Assembly (NCBI GenBank): GCA_017454585.1
Contig: JAFTCU010000138.1
Coordinates: 1-24,259, forward strand
Length of the DNA stretch: 24,259 nucleotides
Reading direction: 5' to 3'
Source: Thermoguttaceae bacterium
GTDB taxonomy: Bacteria > Planctomycetota > Planctomycetia > Pirellulales > Thermoguttaceae
The notes beneath the pieces were generated by a model that saw only the letters and a program-made list of their open reading frames with translations, made no database searches and was not told the origin of the DNA. Of this stretch, positions 14,378 through 23,800 are shown piece by piece; position 1 is the stretch's first letter; every line of letters begins with the position of its first letter. Position numbers and translations under genes: made by a program.

Positions 14378-17300
14378 TTACTTTCTCTTCCGAATCGCCA
14401 GGATCCCCAGCGCGCCAAGGGCGAGCAGGACCCACGCCGTGGGTTCCGGGACCGAGCCATAATTCAGGCCGATCGTCGAGCCATTATCGTAAACCATCAG
14501 GTAGGAAGGCGCGCGGCCAGCCGCGATCGCATCATTAAGGTACGGGGTCAGGTCGAGCGAATTGTCGCTCGTCAGCTTGTAGTAGGCCCCCCAAAGGTTT
14601 TCTTCCGTCAGGCTGCCCACGTTGACGGAAAGTTTACCGGTATCGCCGAACAGGGCGTTCCCTTCGACGATGGCTTCCTGCTGGAGCCCGCCCTGGGTGA
14701 AGTCGATTTCCAGGTCACCGTTCACCGTGAGGTCTTTGCCGAGCGTCCCTTGCAAGATGAGCGTCCCGTCCTCGTTGACCGTGACCGGCGAGTTCAGGAA
14801 ACTGGCTGAGCTCGTCAGGTAAAGGGTCCCATCATCGACCGTCGTCGTGCCAGCGTGAATGCTCGTGCCTGTCAACGTCCACTGACTGTCGCCGACTTTC
14901 ACGTAGTTAATGTTGTTTTGATAGTTGTTGGTATGGAACCCCAGATTCCCCTGGAAAACGTTTTCCTCGTCCGAAATGGAAGCGGAACCGACCTCGACCG
15001 TGATGGGGCCGGCGACCGAATAGTCACTGCGGATCATGTACGTGTTGGGATTATTTCCGACGATCGCGCCGAGTTTGAAGTGGGAAGCATCAGTGGCGAC
15101 GTACGCAAGGCCCTGCGAGCCGTTCATCTCGTAAACCGCTTTTGCGCTGGCGGACTTGGAGGAGTAAAGCTCCACGTAACGCCCCGAGGTGGATTTGACG
15201 CGGCCTTCAAATGCGGTATTGTCGCCGAAGAGGGCCAACTTGCGGTTCGAGTCGGAGTGCAGAAGCGTTCCGGTGCCGGTGAGCTGGCCGCGAAGGATTT
15301 TGTGAACGTTCTGGTCCTCGTTGAGGGACTGGATTTCCAGCGTTCCGCCGTTGATCTGAATGTTGGCATTAATGGGCACGCCGGTTTCCCGAGTGGTTCC
15401 GGTGTAGTACTGCTCTGACGGCATATCGGCCGCGAGGGTGATTTTGAGCGTCCCATCGCCGTCTTTCACGAGATTGGCCGTAATGTACTGCGCGTCTGTA
15501 GTCGGATTGAAGAGCGCATCCTTCCACGGGGTCGCCGGAGAACCATTCGTTTCGGTCGTCAGCTTGATGCCAGCCCACGTCAGATTATTGGATCGGTCCA
15601 CTTCGAGCGTACCGGCCTTTCCGATGGTGATTTGTTTGGAGCTGATGTTTCCGGTGGTGCCGCCATTACCGACTTTCAGTGTGCCACCTGTGATGGTGGT
15701 CGAGCCGGAGTAGGTGTTGTCGCCGGTCAGCGTCCACGTGTTGGTTCCGACTTTTTCCACGGAAAGCGTGCGGTTATCGCCGGAGATCCTGCCGGAAAGG
15801 ACGTTTTGCTCGTTGGGAATCAGCGTCTCACCGTCGGAGCCGACTTTCAGCAGAATTTTGGAGTTTGCCGTGGAAAAACCGCTTGCGAGGCTCAGGCACG
15901 AACCGGTCAGCGCGCCTAATTCGAACACGACGGGTGTGTTCACGTCATCCGTTTGGGCGACGAAAGCAAACGCCTGACCTTGGCCGCCGCTCGGATTCGA
16001 GGCCGTATAAATGGCGTTGGCGCTCGTGGAAATATTCGTTCCGTCTGCTTTACTGAACAGTTCAATGTAACGCCCTCCCGCGTTGCGGACCGTTCCGGTG
16101 AAACCGGTAAAGTCGGATTTGATCTGAAGTTTCCCGTTTTTGGAAATCTCGCTGTGGATCACCTCGCCTGAGCCGGTTACGACGGCCGTGTCGGGCATGG
16201 CACGGTCACCGCTCGTGTCGTACACGAATTTTCCGCCCTTGGCGATGTCGAGCGTTACGCCCCCACCGACGTTTCCATCCGTAAGTTGAAGCGTCGCGCC
16301 GTTTTTCACCTCGAAACTGTGGGTCGTCGTGATGAATTTTGTAGGATCACCGGCGTGTAGCGTGCCGTTCTGGAAAAGGAGCGTTCCTTCGGAAACCGTG
16401 GTTCCGCCAGAGTAGCTGTGCGTATTGGTCAGCGTCCAGGTATTGTCGCCGACTTTCTCCAGAGCGAGCGGGACGGTAGAATTGGAAAGGACGCTTTTAT
16501 AAATATTATCCGCGTCCGCGATCAGGGACTGACCATCCGTTCCGACCTTCAAAATGACTTTCGAGCCGTTGTTACGGTCCGAAGCGACACAGTTGCCGTT
16601 CCCGATCAGGGCGCCGAGCTCGTAAGTGATCGTTGAATTCGAAGGAGAGACCCAAAACGCGAAACCCTGGCCGCCGGCGCCGGAGTCGTAAATCGCGTTG
16701 GGTGAGTCAGAAGGGACATTAGTCTCGGAATAGGAGAAAAGCTCGATATAACGTGTACTTGTGTTACGGACGATGCCCGTGAAGCCGTCCATATTGGCCT
16801 GAAGGAGCACTTTATTATTGTTATTTTTTGAACCGTGTTCCAAAATACCACTTCCGGTGATGGTGATGCTGCTTCCAATGGTGGTATTTCCGTTCGTGCC
16901 TTCCACGATGATTTTACCGCCGGAGGCGATGTCGATCGTCGAGTTGCTTTCAAAGACTTTGTATCCCTGATCCGGATGCGCTGTGTCAATGGGCTTTCCG
17001 CCTTCAGCCGTTAGCGTTCCGCCGTTTTTCACCTCGATGCTGTGGGTCGTCTGGAGGAATTTCGAGGTGTCACCGGCCTGGAAAACGATGTCTTTCCCGA
17101 GGAGTGTACCACCCGAGACGGTCAAACCACCGGGAAAGGTCGGATTTTTGGTAAGGGTCAGGGTGCTGGCGCCGATCTTCTCGAAACCAAGGACCGCGTT
17201 GGTGCCGTAGTTGCGCAGGACCGCGTTAAAAGTAGAACTGTCCGAAGCGGAATCGGAACCGACGCGGAGCAGGGCTTTGGCTTTGTCGTAGTCGCTCACC

Positions 17301-18415
17301 CCAATGTCATTATTGCCTTCGATCGCTTTGAAGGTGAAGGTTTTGTAGTTTTTCCCCGAGTCGGTGGTGGTGGCCCAAAGAACGAACGCAGCGTTGTCGC
17401 CCTTGGAAACCGTACTCGTGAGGGTGACGTTGGACGTGTCACCCATTGTGTCTTTCAGTTCGATCAAACGCGGGGACTGGTTGTCGATGGCGCCCGAGAA
17501 ACCGCTGAAATCACCGCCAATCGTTAGTGTGCGGTAGGTGGAATCCTGCGTTTTTACGATGGTTCCCGAGCCGGAGACCGCGCTGTTAAAGTCGCGGCGG
17601 TCCGCCTTCATGTCGAACCAGAGCGTGCCATTGACGGTGTAATTCGTGTTGGCGTCCAGGGTGACTTTGGCGCTCGTCGTGTCTTCAAGTTTGAGCGTCG
17701 CGCCGGAGTCGATCGTCACGGTTCCCGCGGGGAGTTTGCCGCCGAGGATGCGCAGGGTCCCGCCGGAGACTTTCGTGCCGAGGGTGTACGCGTGCTGGGC
17801 GCTCGTGAGGGTCCACGTCCCCACGCCGGTTTTTTCAAGGCCGAGACCTTTCGCGTTGTTGCTGACGATCTTACCGTTGAAGACGTTGTTTTCGTCCGTC
17901 ACGAGAACGGTGGAACTGCCGACGATCAGATACGCGGCCGAGTTGGAACTGTTGGTGCTGTTGCGGATCTCATTGGCCGCATCGCCGCCGATGAGCGCGC
18001 CGATGTAATAGTTTTTTGGGGCGGCAGTAGGGTTGGTCGTGTTGTTGCCGGTGCACAAAGAGAGGAAATTCGTTGCGGCGCTGTTTGATTCGATGACCGT
18101 TCCCTGGAACGAGGTCGAGAAAAGTTCCGTCCAGTTCGAGCCGTAAAAAGAGTAAGCGCCGGAGAAACCGGACCAGTCGCCCGTTAATTGAAGCTTGGCC
18201 CCGGAGTTCTTTTTGACCGTCCCGGAACCGGTGACGGTACTCGAGAGCGTCAACACGTCGCTTGGGGTGATCGTCACGGTTTGTCCCGTCGCATTGGAAA
18301 CGTTGACGGGCTCGGAGTAGGCCCCGGAACCGGTCATGGTCGTCCCGTCAAAAGTAACGTCGGCAAACGCCGGGGAAACGAGACACAGGAAAAGGGCTAG
18401 GGTTTTCTTGAACAT
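14378..18415 (-). CDS. Autotransporter-associated beta-strand-repeat protein with PEP-CTERM tail
   Basis: From ATG 18415 (an in-frame TTG at 18445 is not convincing) the protein has 1345 residues. A signal peptide (1-18, SPAFA) precedes a Gly/Thr/Ser-rich beta-helix body. The body contains several copies of the PATR motif, for example TWTLTGDNTYSGSTTITGGTL, in which T-W-T-L-T, Y-S-G and GTL recur. The body consists of five large modules, marked by a [RW]-x-[IVT]-E-L-x-S motif at about 18120, 17453, 16738, 16057 and 15165, that is, every 220-300 residues. The C-terminus is a PEP-CTERM signal: VPEPTAW, a hydrophobic helix and KRK. Such tails are cut and attached by an exosortase, which is not encoded here. 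The likely role is a surface-displayed fibre or adhesin. No autotransporter barrel is present. Confidence 0.9.
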   Translation of the reverse strand: MFKKTLALFLCLVSPAFADVTFDGTTMTGSGAYSEPVNVSNATGQTVTITPSDVLTLSSTVTGSGTVKKNSGAKLQLTGDWSGFSGAYSFYGSNWTELFSTSFQGTVIESNSAATNFLSLCTGNNTTNPTAAPKNYYIGALIGGDAANEIRNSTNSSNSAAYLIVGSSTVLVTDENNVFNGKIVSNNAKGLGLEKTGVGTWTLTSAQHAYTLGTKVSGGTLRILGGKLPAGTVTIDSGATLKLEDTTSAKVTLDANTNYTVNGTLWFDMKADRRDFNSAVSGSGTIVKTQDSTYRTLTIGGDFSGFSGAIDNQSPRLIELKDTMGDTSNVTLTSTVSKGDNAAFVLWATTTDSGKNYKTFTFKAIEGNNDIGVSDYDKAKALLRVGSDSASDSSTFNAVLRNYGTNAVLGFEKIGASTLTLTKNPTFPGGLTVSGGTLLGKDIVFQAGDTSKFLQTTHSIEVKNGGTLTAEGGKPIDTAHPDQGYKVFESNSTIDIASGGKIIVEGTNGNTTIGSSITITGSGILEHGSKNNNNKVLLQANMDGFTGIVRNTSTRYIELFSYSETNVPSDSPNAIYDSGAGGQGFAFWVSPSNSTITYELGALIGNGNCVASDRNNGSKVILKVGTDGQSLIADADNIYKSVLSNSTVPLALEKVGDNTWTLTNTHSYSGGTTVSEGTLLFQNGTLHAGDPTKFITTTHSFEVKNGATLQLTDGNVGGGVTLDIAKGGKFVYDTSGDRAMPDTAVVTGSGEVIHSEISKNGKLQIKSDFTGFTGTVRNAGGRYIELFSKADGTNISTSANAIYTASNPSGGQGQAFAFVAQTDDVNTPVVFELGALTGSCLSLASGFSTANSKILLKVGSDGETLIPNEQNVLSGRISGDNRTLSVEKVGTNTWTLTGDNTYSGSTTITGGTLKVGNGGTTGNISSKQITIGKAGTLEVDRSNNLTWAGIKLTTETNGSPATPWKDALFNPTTDAQYITANLVKDGDGTLKITLAADMPSEQYYTGTTRETGVPINANIQINGGTLEIQSLNEDQNVHKILRGQLTGTGTLLHSDSNRKLALFGDNTAFEGRVKSTSGRYVELYSSKSASAKAVYEMNGSQGLAYVATDASHFKLGAIVGNNPNTYMIRSDYSVAGPITVEVGSASISDEENVFQGNLGFHTNNYQNNINYVKVGDSQWTLTGTSIHAGTTTVDDGTLYLTSSASFLNSPVTVNEDGTLILQGTLGKDLTVNGDLEIDFTQGGLQQEAIVEGNALFGDTGKLSVNVGSLTEENLWGAYYKLTSDNSLDLTPYLNDAIAAGRAPSYLMVYDNGSTIGLNYGSVPEPTAWVLLALGALGILAIRKRK

Positions 18416-18518
18416 GGGATTGACCTCAAACGAGCGAACAGTCAAAAGGTTTCGCTCTCGTTTTCGCTTTTTATTAATTAATTGTATTTTCTTTCGTTTA
18501 TATTACCGGGACGCCGGA

Positions 18519-19637
18519 CTATTGCATCGAAACGCCGGACGCGGCTTTCCCGTCGGCGCGGCTCCCTTTGCAGTAAAAAACTTCCGGGTCCACGCTGTAA
18601 CCGACCCGCTGAACGGACGCGTCGCACATCGCCATCCCGAACGAGCCGGCGTGGCAGCTGCCGAAGCGGTAGCCGTACGTTCCCGAGTCGCTGATCCCGC
18701 CGCGGTCCTGAAGCGGAAGCTCGTAAGAACTCGAGCTGGTGAACGTTTCACCGGAATACGACCCGGTGCGGGTGGTGCGCAGGCAGTCGCGGTCGCCGCC
18801 GGTGAATGGGCTGTAGTCGTCCGCCACGCTGTTCGAGCAGTTTTCGTAATAGTCCGCCGGGACGTGCTTCTCACCGAGGAGGAACGTGTTGGAGCTTCCG
18901 TCGCGGATCTGGCCCATCGTCACGCGGGAGAGGAAGAACAAAACGCCCGTGTTTTTACCGGCGTAATCCGGCCAGTTGTTCCCGGAAACCCACGATTTGA
19001 GCGTGGCGACCGAGGGGTTCGTGTGGACCGGAACGTTTTCGGTGTAAACGCCCGCGCTCAGGCACTGGGAAACGTCCCCGGCGTTCCCGGCGTAGTCCGT
19101 TTTGTTGCACTGGCTCGAGGCCTTCAGATTGAAATTGACCTGCGGGCGGTCCTTCGTCGGAAAGAGTTTGCAGGTTCGGCGTGAAGGGCAGTGGAAGACC
19201 TGGATCGGGGTGGTCAGGAGCGTCGCCATGCCCGCGTTGTTCTGACTTTGAGCCTGATCCGCCGTCTGACCGTCCGTGGGGAGCTGGAAAAGCGCGCTCT
19301 GCTCGAGCATCGGAAGGATCGTGTAGAGCCAGGACCCCGGCTGCTTGTAGCCGATGCCGTTTTCCGGGTCGCCGGACCAGTTGAATCCGAACCCGCCCGA
19401 GGGGAAAGCTTTGTTATTGCTTTCGACGTTCATGCAGGCGAGCGAAAGGTTTTTCAGATTGTTGCCGCACTGCATGATGCGCGCGGCCTCACGGGCTTGC
19501 TGCACTGCGGGAAGCAGCAGACCGACCAACATTCCAATGATCGCGATGACCACCAGAAGCTCCACCAGCGTGAAAGCGGGCCAGGCCGGGAATTTCTTCG
19601 AACGGTTGTGAACGGGCATGGGTTTGTTGACCATCAT
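18519..19637 (-). CDS. DUF1559 / prepilin-like N-terminal methylation protein
   Basis: The N-terminal segment FTLVELLVVIAIIGMLVGLLLPAVQQAREAAR is the type IV prepilin signature (cleavage before F, conserved E5) shared by the many DUF1559 proteins of planctomycetes. The C-terminus has the family's H-X9-D motif (H followed by AGSFGMAMC and D), with Ala instead of the usual Gly after D. Body motifs QREAARIMQCGNNLKN, GWLYTILPMLEQ-like PGSWLYTILPMLEQ, and LGEKHVP fit the family. Start: the ATG pair at 19637/19634 gives a short positively charged leader. An upstream ATG (19664) sits at the expected transcription start and could be used leaderless; a GTG at 19682 is unlikely. Role: pseudopilin-like, probably inner-membrane or secreted. 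It lies 103 nt upstream of the PEP-CTERM gene on the same strand. Confidence 0.9.
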   Translation of the reverse strand: MMVNKPMPVHNRSKKFPAWPAFTLVELLVVIAIIGMLVGLLLPAVQQAREAARIMQCGNNLKNLSLACMNVESNNKAFPSGGFGFNWSGDPENGIGYKQPGSWLYTILPMLEQSALFQLPTDGQTADQAQSQNNAGMATLLTTPIQVFHCPSRRTCKLFPTKDRPQVNFNLKASSQCNKTDYAGNAGDVSQCLSAGVYTENVPVHTNPSVATLKSWVSGNNWPDYAGKNTGVLFFLSRVTMGQIRDGSSNTFLLGEKHVPADYYENCSNSVADDYSPFTGGDRDCLRTTRTGSYSGETFTSSSSYELPLQDRGGISDSGTYGYRFGSCHAGSFGMAMCDASVQRVGYSVDPEVFYCKGSRADGKAASGVSMQ

Positions 19638-19670
19638 AAAAAAAGGAAGGAAATGAAACTTCATGATTAT

Positions 19671-19699
19671 ATGATACACCACCGGAGAAATTTTTTCAA
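19671..19699 (-). promoter_or_regulatory. Promoter of the DUF1559 gene
   Basis: Minus-strand TTGAAA (19694-19699), 17 nt, TATCAT (19671-19676). The predicted transcription start, about 19664, falls on the first in-frame ATG. Confidence 0.45.
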
Positions 19700-19711
19700 T
19701 AATTTGGGCAA

Positions 19712-19723
19712 AATTTTTTGAAA
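19712..19723. repeat. Recurrent intergenic 12-mer AATTTTTTGAAA, copy 3
   Basis: Identical to 2031-2042 and 5321-5332. A 10-base version, AATTTTTTGA, also occurs at 19782-19791 in the same gap. This divergent gap of about 290 nt (19638-19925) holds no gene; its other notable parts are the two promoters. Confidence 0.5.
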
Positions 19724-19845
19724 AAATGGAAAAAAGAGAAAAAAGTGTGGGAGACGGGAGGGACCGGGAGTGACCGGAAAAAATTTTTTGAGGGGAATTG
19801 CGGCGTTTCTGTTGGCGGGCCTTTTCTTTTTTTCCCGCGGGGGGG

Positions 19846-19873
19846 TTGCGTTTCCCGGAATTTGTGCTACACT
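19846..19873 (+). promoter_or_regulatory. Extended -10 promoter of ksgA
   Basis: TTGCGT (19846-19851), 16 nt, TACACT (19868-19873), preceded by TGC (extended -10). Transcription would begin near 19880, giving a leader of about 45 nt before ATG 19926. Confidence 0.45.
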
Positions 19874-19925
19874 ATTAATCTGCGTGAGATTTTTTGACCG
19901 ACTGTTTCTAACCACTCATCCTTTT

Positions 19926-20837
19926 ATGCAGGACCAAACCCTAAAATTTTTGCTTCGCCGCTTTCAGGAAGCCGGCATGTCCCCGAATCACAAGCTGGGC
20001 CAGAACTTTCTGATGGACCAAAACCTTCTGAAACTGGTCGTCCGAAGCGCCGACATACAGCCGACCGACATCATTTTGGAAGTCGGGACCGGAACGGGAG
20101 GACTGACCGTCCAAATGGCGCCGCTCGCGCTGCACGTGATCACGGTCGAGCTGGACGAGCAGCTTTTCCAGCTGGCCGGCGAGGAGCTTTTCTCGTGCGA
20201 AAACGTCACGATGTTGAATCAGGACATTCTGAAGAACAAAAACCGCCTGAACCCGGAAGTGGTGGCGAAGATCGACGAGCTCCGCGCTAAGTACCCGGAA
20301 TCGGACCTGAAACTGGTCGCGAATCTCCCGTACAGCGTGGCGACGCCGATCATGACGAATCTTTTGGCGCTCGAAAACCCGCCGAAGTCCATGACGGTCC
20401 TGATCCAGAAGGAGGTCGGCGAGCGCATGATGGCCGAGCCTAGCACGAAGGACTACGGTGCGCTTTCGCTCTGGTGCCAGTGCCAGGCCGACGTGAAAAT
20501 CGTGCGCATCCTTCCGCCGGGAGTCTTTTTTCCGCCGCCGAAGGTTTATTCGGCCATCGTTCATCTGGAGTACCGCCCGGAAAAACGCGCGAGGGTGAAA
20601 GACCTTCACCGCTGGCACGATTTCATCCGCGCCATGTTCTTCCACCGCCGGAAGTTCCTCCGCAGCGAGTTGATCTCCTGTTTCAAAAACGAGCTGGAAA
20701 AGAGCGACGTGGATGAGATCCTCGCCCGCATGAACATCACGCCCGAAACCCGCGCCGAGCAGTTGGACCTGGAGACGATGCTCGCTCTGTGCGACACGAG
20801 TTTCGAAATGGTGGACGCAAAAAATAAAATGAAGTAA
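19926..20837 (+). CDS. ksgA: 16S rRNA (adenine1518/1519-N6)-dimethyltransferase
   Basis: The first ATG that fits the family is 19926, giving 303 residues (family about 265-300); the upstream frame from 19770 is non-homologous and has no start support. N-terminal PNHKLGQNFLMD is the KsgA signature (LGQNFL), E52-V-G54-T-G-T-G58 is the SAM-binding loop, and N133-L-P-Y136 is the catalytic NLPY motif; QKEVGERM, and the C-terminal helical FFHRRKFLRS follow. A linker with DELRAKYPES between the SAM domain and NLPY is slightly longer than usual. The enzyme dimethylates two adjacent adenines near the 3' end of 16S rRNA during small-subunit assembly. No Shine-Dalgarno sequence is apparent. Confidence 0.95.
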   Translation: MQDQTLKFLLRRFQEAGMSPNHKLGQNFLMDQNLLKLVVRSADIQPTDIILEVGTGTGGLTVQMAPLALHVITVELDEQLFQLAGEELFSCENVTMLNQDILKNKNRLNPEVVAKIDELRAKYPESDLKLVANLPYSVATPIMTNLLALENPPKSMTVLIQKEVGERMMAEPSTKDYGALSLWCQCQADVKIVRILPPGVFFPPPKVYSAIVHLEYRPEKRARVKDLHRWHDFIRAMFFHRRKFLRSELISCFKNELEKSDVDEILARMNITPETRAEQLDLETMLALCDTSFEMVDAKNKMK

Positions 20838-20852
20838 CCGGTCAGTTTGGCG

Positions 20853-20867
20853 ATTCCTGATTCCTGA
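20853..20867. repeat. Inverted copy of the TCAGGAA heptamer pair
   Basis: ATTCCTGATTCCTGA is the exact reverse complement of 11420-11434. It lies in the 43-nt gap between ksgA and the HzsA-related gene. Confidence 0.6.
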
Positions 20868-20880
20868 AAGGGAAAGATTT

Positions 20881-23800
20881 ATGCCCCAATTACGCATTTT
20901 TCTCGTTTTTCTTTCGGTCCTGCTTACTTTTGTGACCGCGCTTCAGGCGGAGTTTCCTGACCTGATCCAGCCGGGCACGCAGTCGAAGCCCTGGCCTCAG
21001 AACGGCGACGTTCCGGTGAACACGGCCGCGTCGGTCCGCCGCATGATCTCCGATCTCGTGACGACGTACGGCGAAAAGTACGCCAAAGGCCAGGAATTTT
21101 TGACCCGTTTGGACTCGATCGAGGCCAAACTTGCCGCGAACGCCGAGGACTCAGGGGCGAAAGCTGAGCTTGAGGCTTTGATCCGCGAGGCGGCGTTGGC
21201 CAACCCGCTCCTCGATTTTGATCAGATCCTGGTCGTTCGCCGGAATGCCGCGCACGGGTGGGGCTTTCCCGTTTTGAACTCGCACACAAACGACACGATT
21301 GAGCGCATGGGCTGGGATAATGAATTGGCGACGATCCGGAATTTCAAGACTTCCGACCCGAAACAGGCGGTTCTGACGCCGTTTTACCGCCACCTGAACG
21401 ATGGGATCATCCGTGACCTGGACCTTTCCTTCGACGGCAGGAAGGTGATGTTTTCCGGCATCGACCAAAACGGTCAATGGGCCATTTTTGAGGTGGGCCT
21501 CGATGGAAAGAATTTCCGCACGATGACCCCGATCGATCAGCCGGACGTTCAGTGGTTCGATTCGTGCTACCTGCCGGAGGAACCGTACATCGTGACGTGT
21601 TCCACTGCAGGGATCCAGGGGTTGCCGTGCGTTAATGGAAGTGCGAAAATGGTGAACCTCTACCGCGTGAACACAGAAACGAAAGAGGTCCGCCAGCTCA
21701 CGTTTGAGCAGGACTCTGACTGGCATCCGTCGGTCATGAAGAACGGCCAGATCCTTTACCTGCGGTGGGAGTACACGGACGTCATGCACTACTTCTCCCG
21801 CATCCTTTTCTCAATGAACCCGGACGGACGCAACCAGCGCGCCGTTTACGGGAGCGGCTCGTATTTCCCGACCGCCTTCAAGCACGTGCGCCAGTGCCCC
21901 GGCGCGAACAGTACCAAACTCGTCGGCGTCGTTGGAGGGCATCACGCCTACCCGGAGACCGGCCGGTTGATGATCGTGGACCCGAATATGGGACGCTACT
22001 ACCCTATGCGCTATCGGCCAACCAACAAAGAGTGGGGACCGCAAAATACTGAGCTGAACATTATGCCTGACATGTTGCCGAAAGAAATCACCGGCTGCGT
22101 GCAGGAGATCCCCGGCTGGGGGCGTGAAGTGGTCGGAAATGTTTGCGACGACCAGTCCCGTGGGCAGAAGTACACGTTCATTTATCCTTACCCGCTTTCG
22201 GACAAATATTTCCTCGTTAACATGGCGATCTCCAACGAGAAGTTCGGGGTCTGGCTTGTGGATGCGTTCGATAATATGATCCTCCTGGCCGAGCACGACC
22301 GCGACAGTCTCTTCGAGCCGTTCCCCATCAAGGCGCAGGAAAAGCCCCCGATCATTGCTGACACGGTGGACACGCAGCAGGACCGCGGGACCGTTTTCCT
22401 CACGGACGTTTATTTCGGCCGCGGGATGGAAGGCGTTCCGCGCGGAAAAGCGAAGAAACTCCGCATTTTCGCCTACCACTACGGCTACTTCAACTCGGGA
22501 GGGCACGAATCGGTCGGTCAGCAGTCTTCGTGGGACATTAAGCGCATCCTCGGCACGGTGAACATCGAGCCGGACGGTTCCGCCCAGTTCGAGGTCCCAG
22601 CCAACACGCCGTTCGCGATGCAGGTCCTCGATGAAGACGGCGCGGCACTGGCCCTGATGCGTTCGTGGACGATCGTGATGCCCGGCGAGGCGCTTTCATG
22701 CGGCGGCTGCCACGAGAATGCCAACGACATGACTCCGGTGAAAGCGACGATCGCGTCACGTACCGCCCCGCAAAAAATCCAGCCGTGGTTCGGCCCCGCC
22801 CGCAGTTTCGGCTTCGAGGCGGAAGTCCAGCCCGTCCTGAACGAGTTCTGCGTCGCGTGTCATAATGACGAGCGGAAAGACGGCGGAATCTCGTTCGTTG
22901 CGCATAACACGGGAAACTGGAGCACCGATACGGCATACGCCGAGCTGAACCCCTATGTTCGCCGTCCCGGTGTGGAAAGTGATCTGGACGTTTTCAAACC
23001 GATGGAGTACCACGCCTCGACTTCCGAATTGATCCAGATCTTGCGCCGCGGGCATCACGGCGTTCAGCTCACGCGGGAAGCGTGGGAACGGCTTTACACG
23101 TGGATCGACCTGAACGCGCCATACGTTGGAATGTGGAACAATCCGCCGATGGAGAAACGCCGGGTCGAGCTTCAGAAACTTTACGCCGGCATTTCGTACA
23201 ATCCGGAGCAGGAGTACCGCGACGCTCTGGCGGCCCGGCTCGCGGAGATCAAGCCGATCATGCCCGCCCCGGAAGAAAAACCGGAGCCGGACGGTCTGAA
23301 AGCGGCGAACTGGCCGATGGACCCGGCTGCGGCCAAAGCGCTGGCGGGCGGTGAGGCTCAGCCCCGCATGACGATCGATCTGGGGAAGGACCACGACGGC
23401 CGGCCCGTTTCCATGACGTTCGTGAGGATCCCCGCCGGTGAATTCGTGATGGGCTCCCAGGATGGTTACACGGACGAGGCGCCGCGGACGGTCGTGAAGA
23501 TCGCGAAGCCGTTCTGGATGAGCGAGACGGAGGTGACGAACCAGCAGTTCGAGTGCTTCGACCCGTCGCACGATACGCGTTACCAGGACGAGGACGGCAA
23601 AGACCACATTACGCCAGGCTACATCGCGAACCACCCGCTTCAGCCCGTGGCGCGTGTCACGTGGCAGGAATCCACCCGTTTCTGCCGCTGGCTTTCCGAC
23701 CGGGCGAAACGGAACGTTCAGCTCCCGACCGAAGCCCAGTGGGAGTGGGCCGCACGCGCCGGAAGTGAGACGCATTTCTTCTTCGGGGACCGTGACGCGG

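Noticed and set aside
14378..18415. Classical autotransporter
   Set aside because: PATR motifs are present, but there is no C-terminal beta-barrel; the tail is PEP-CTERM.
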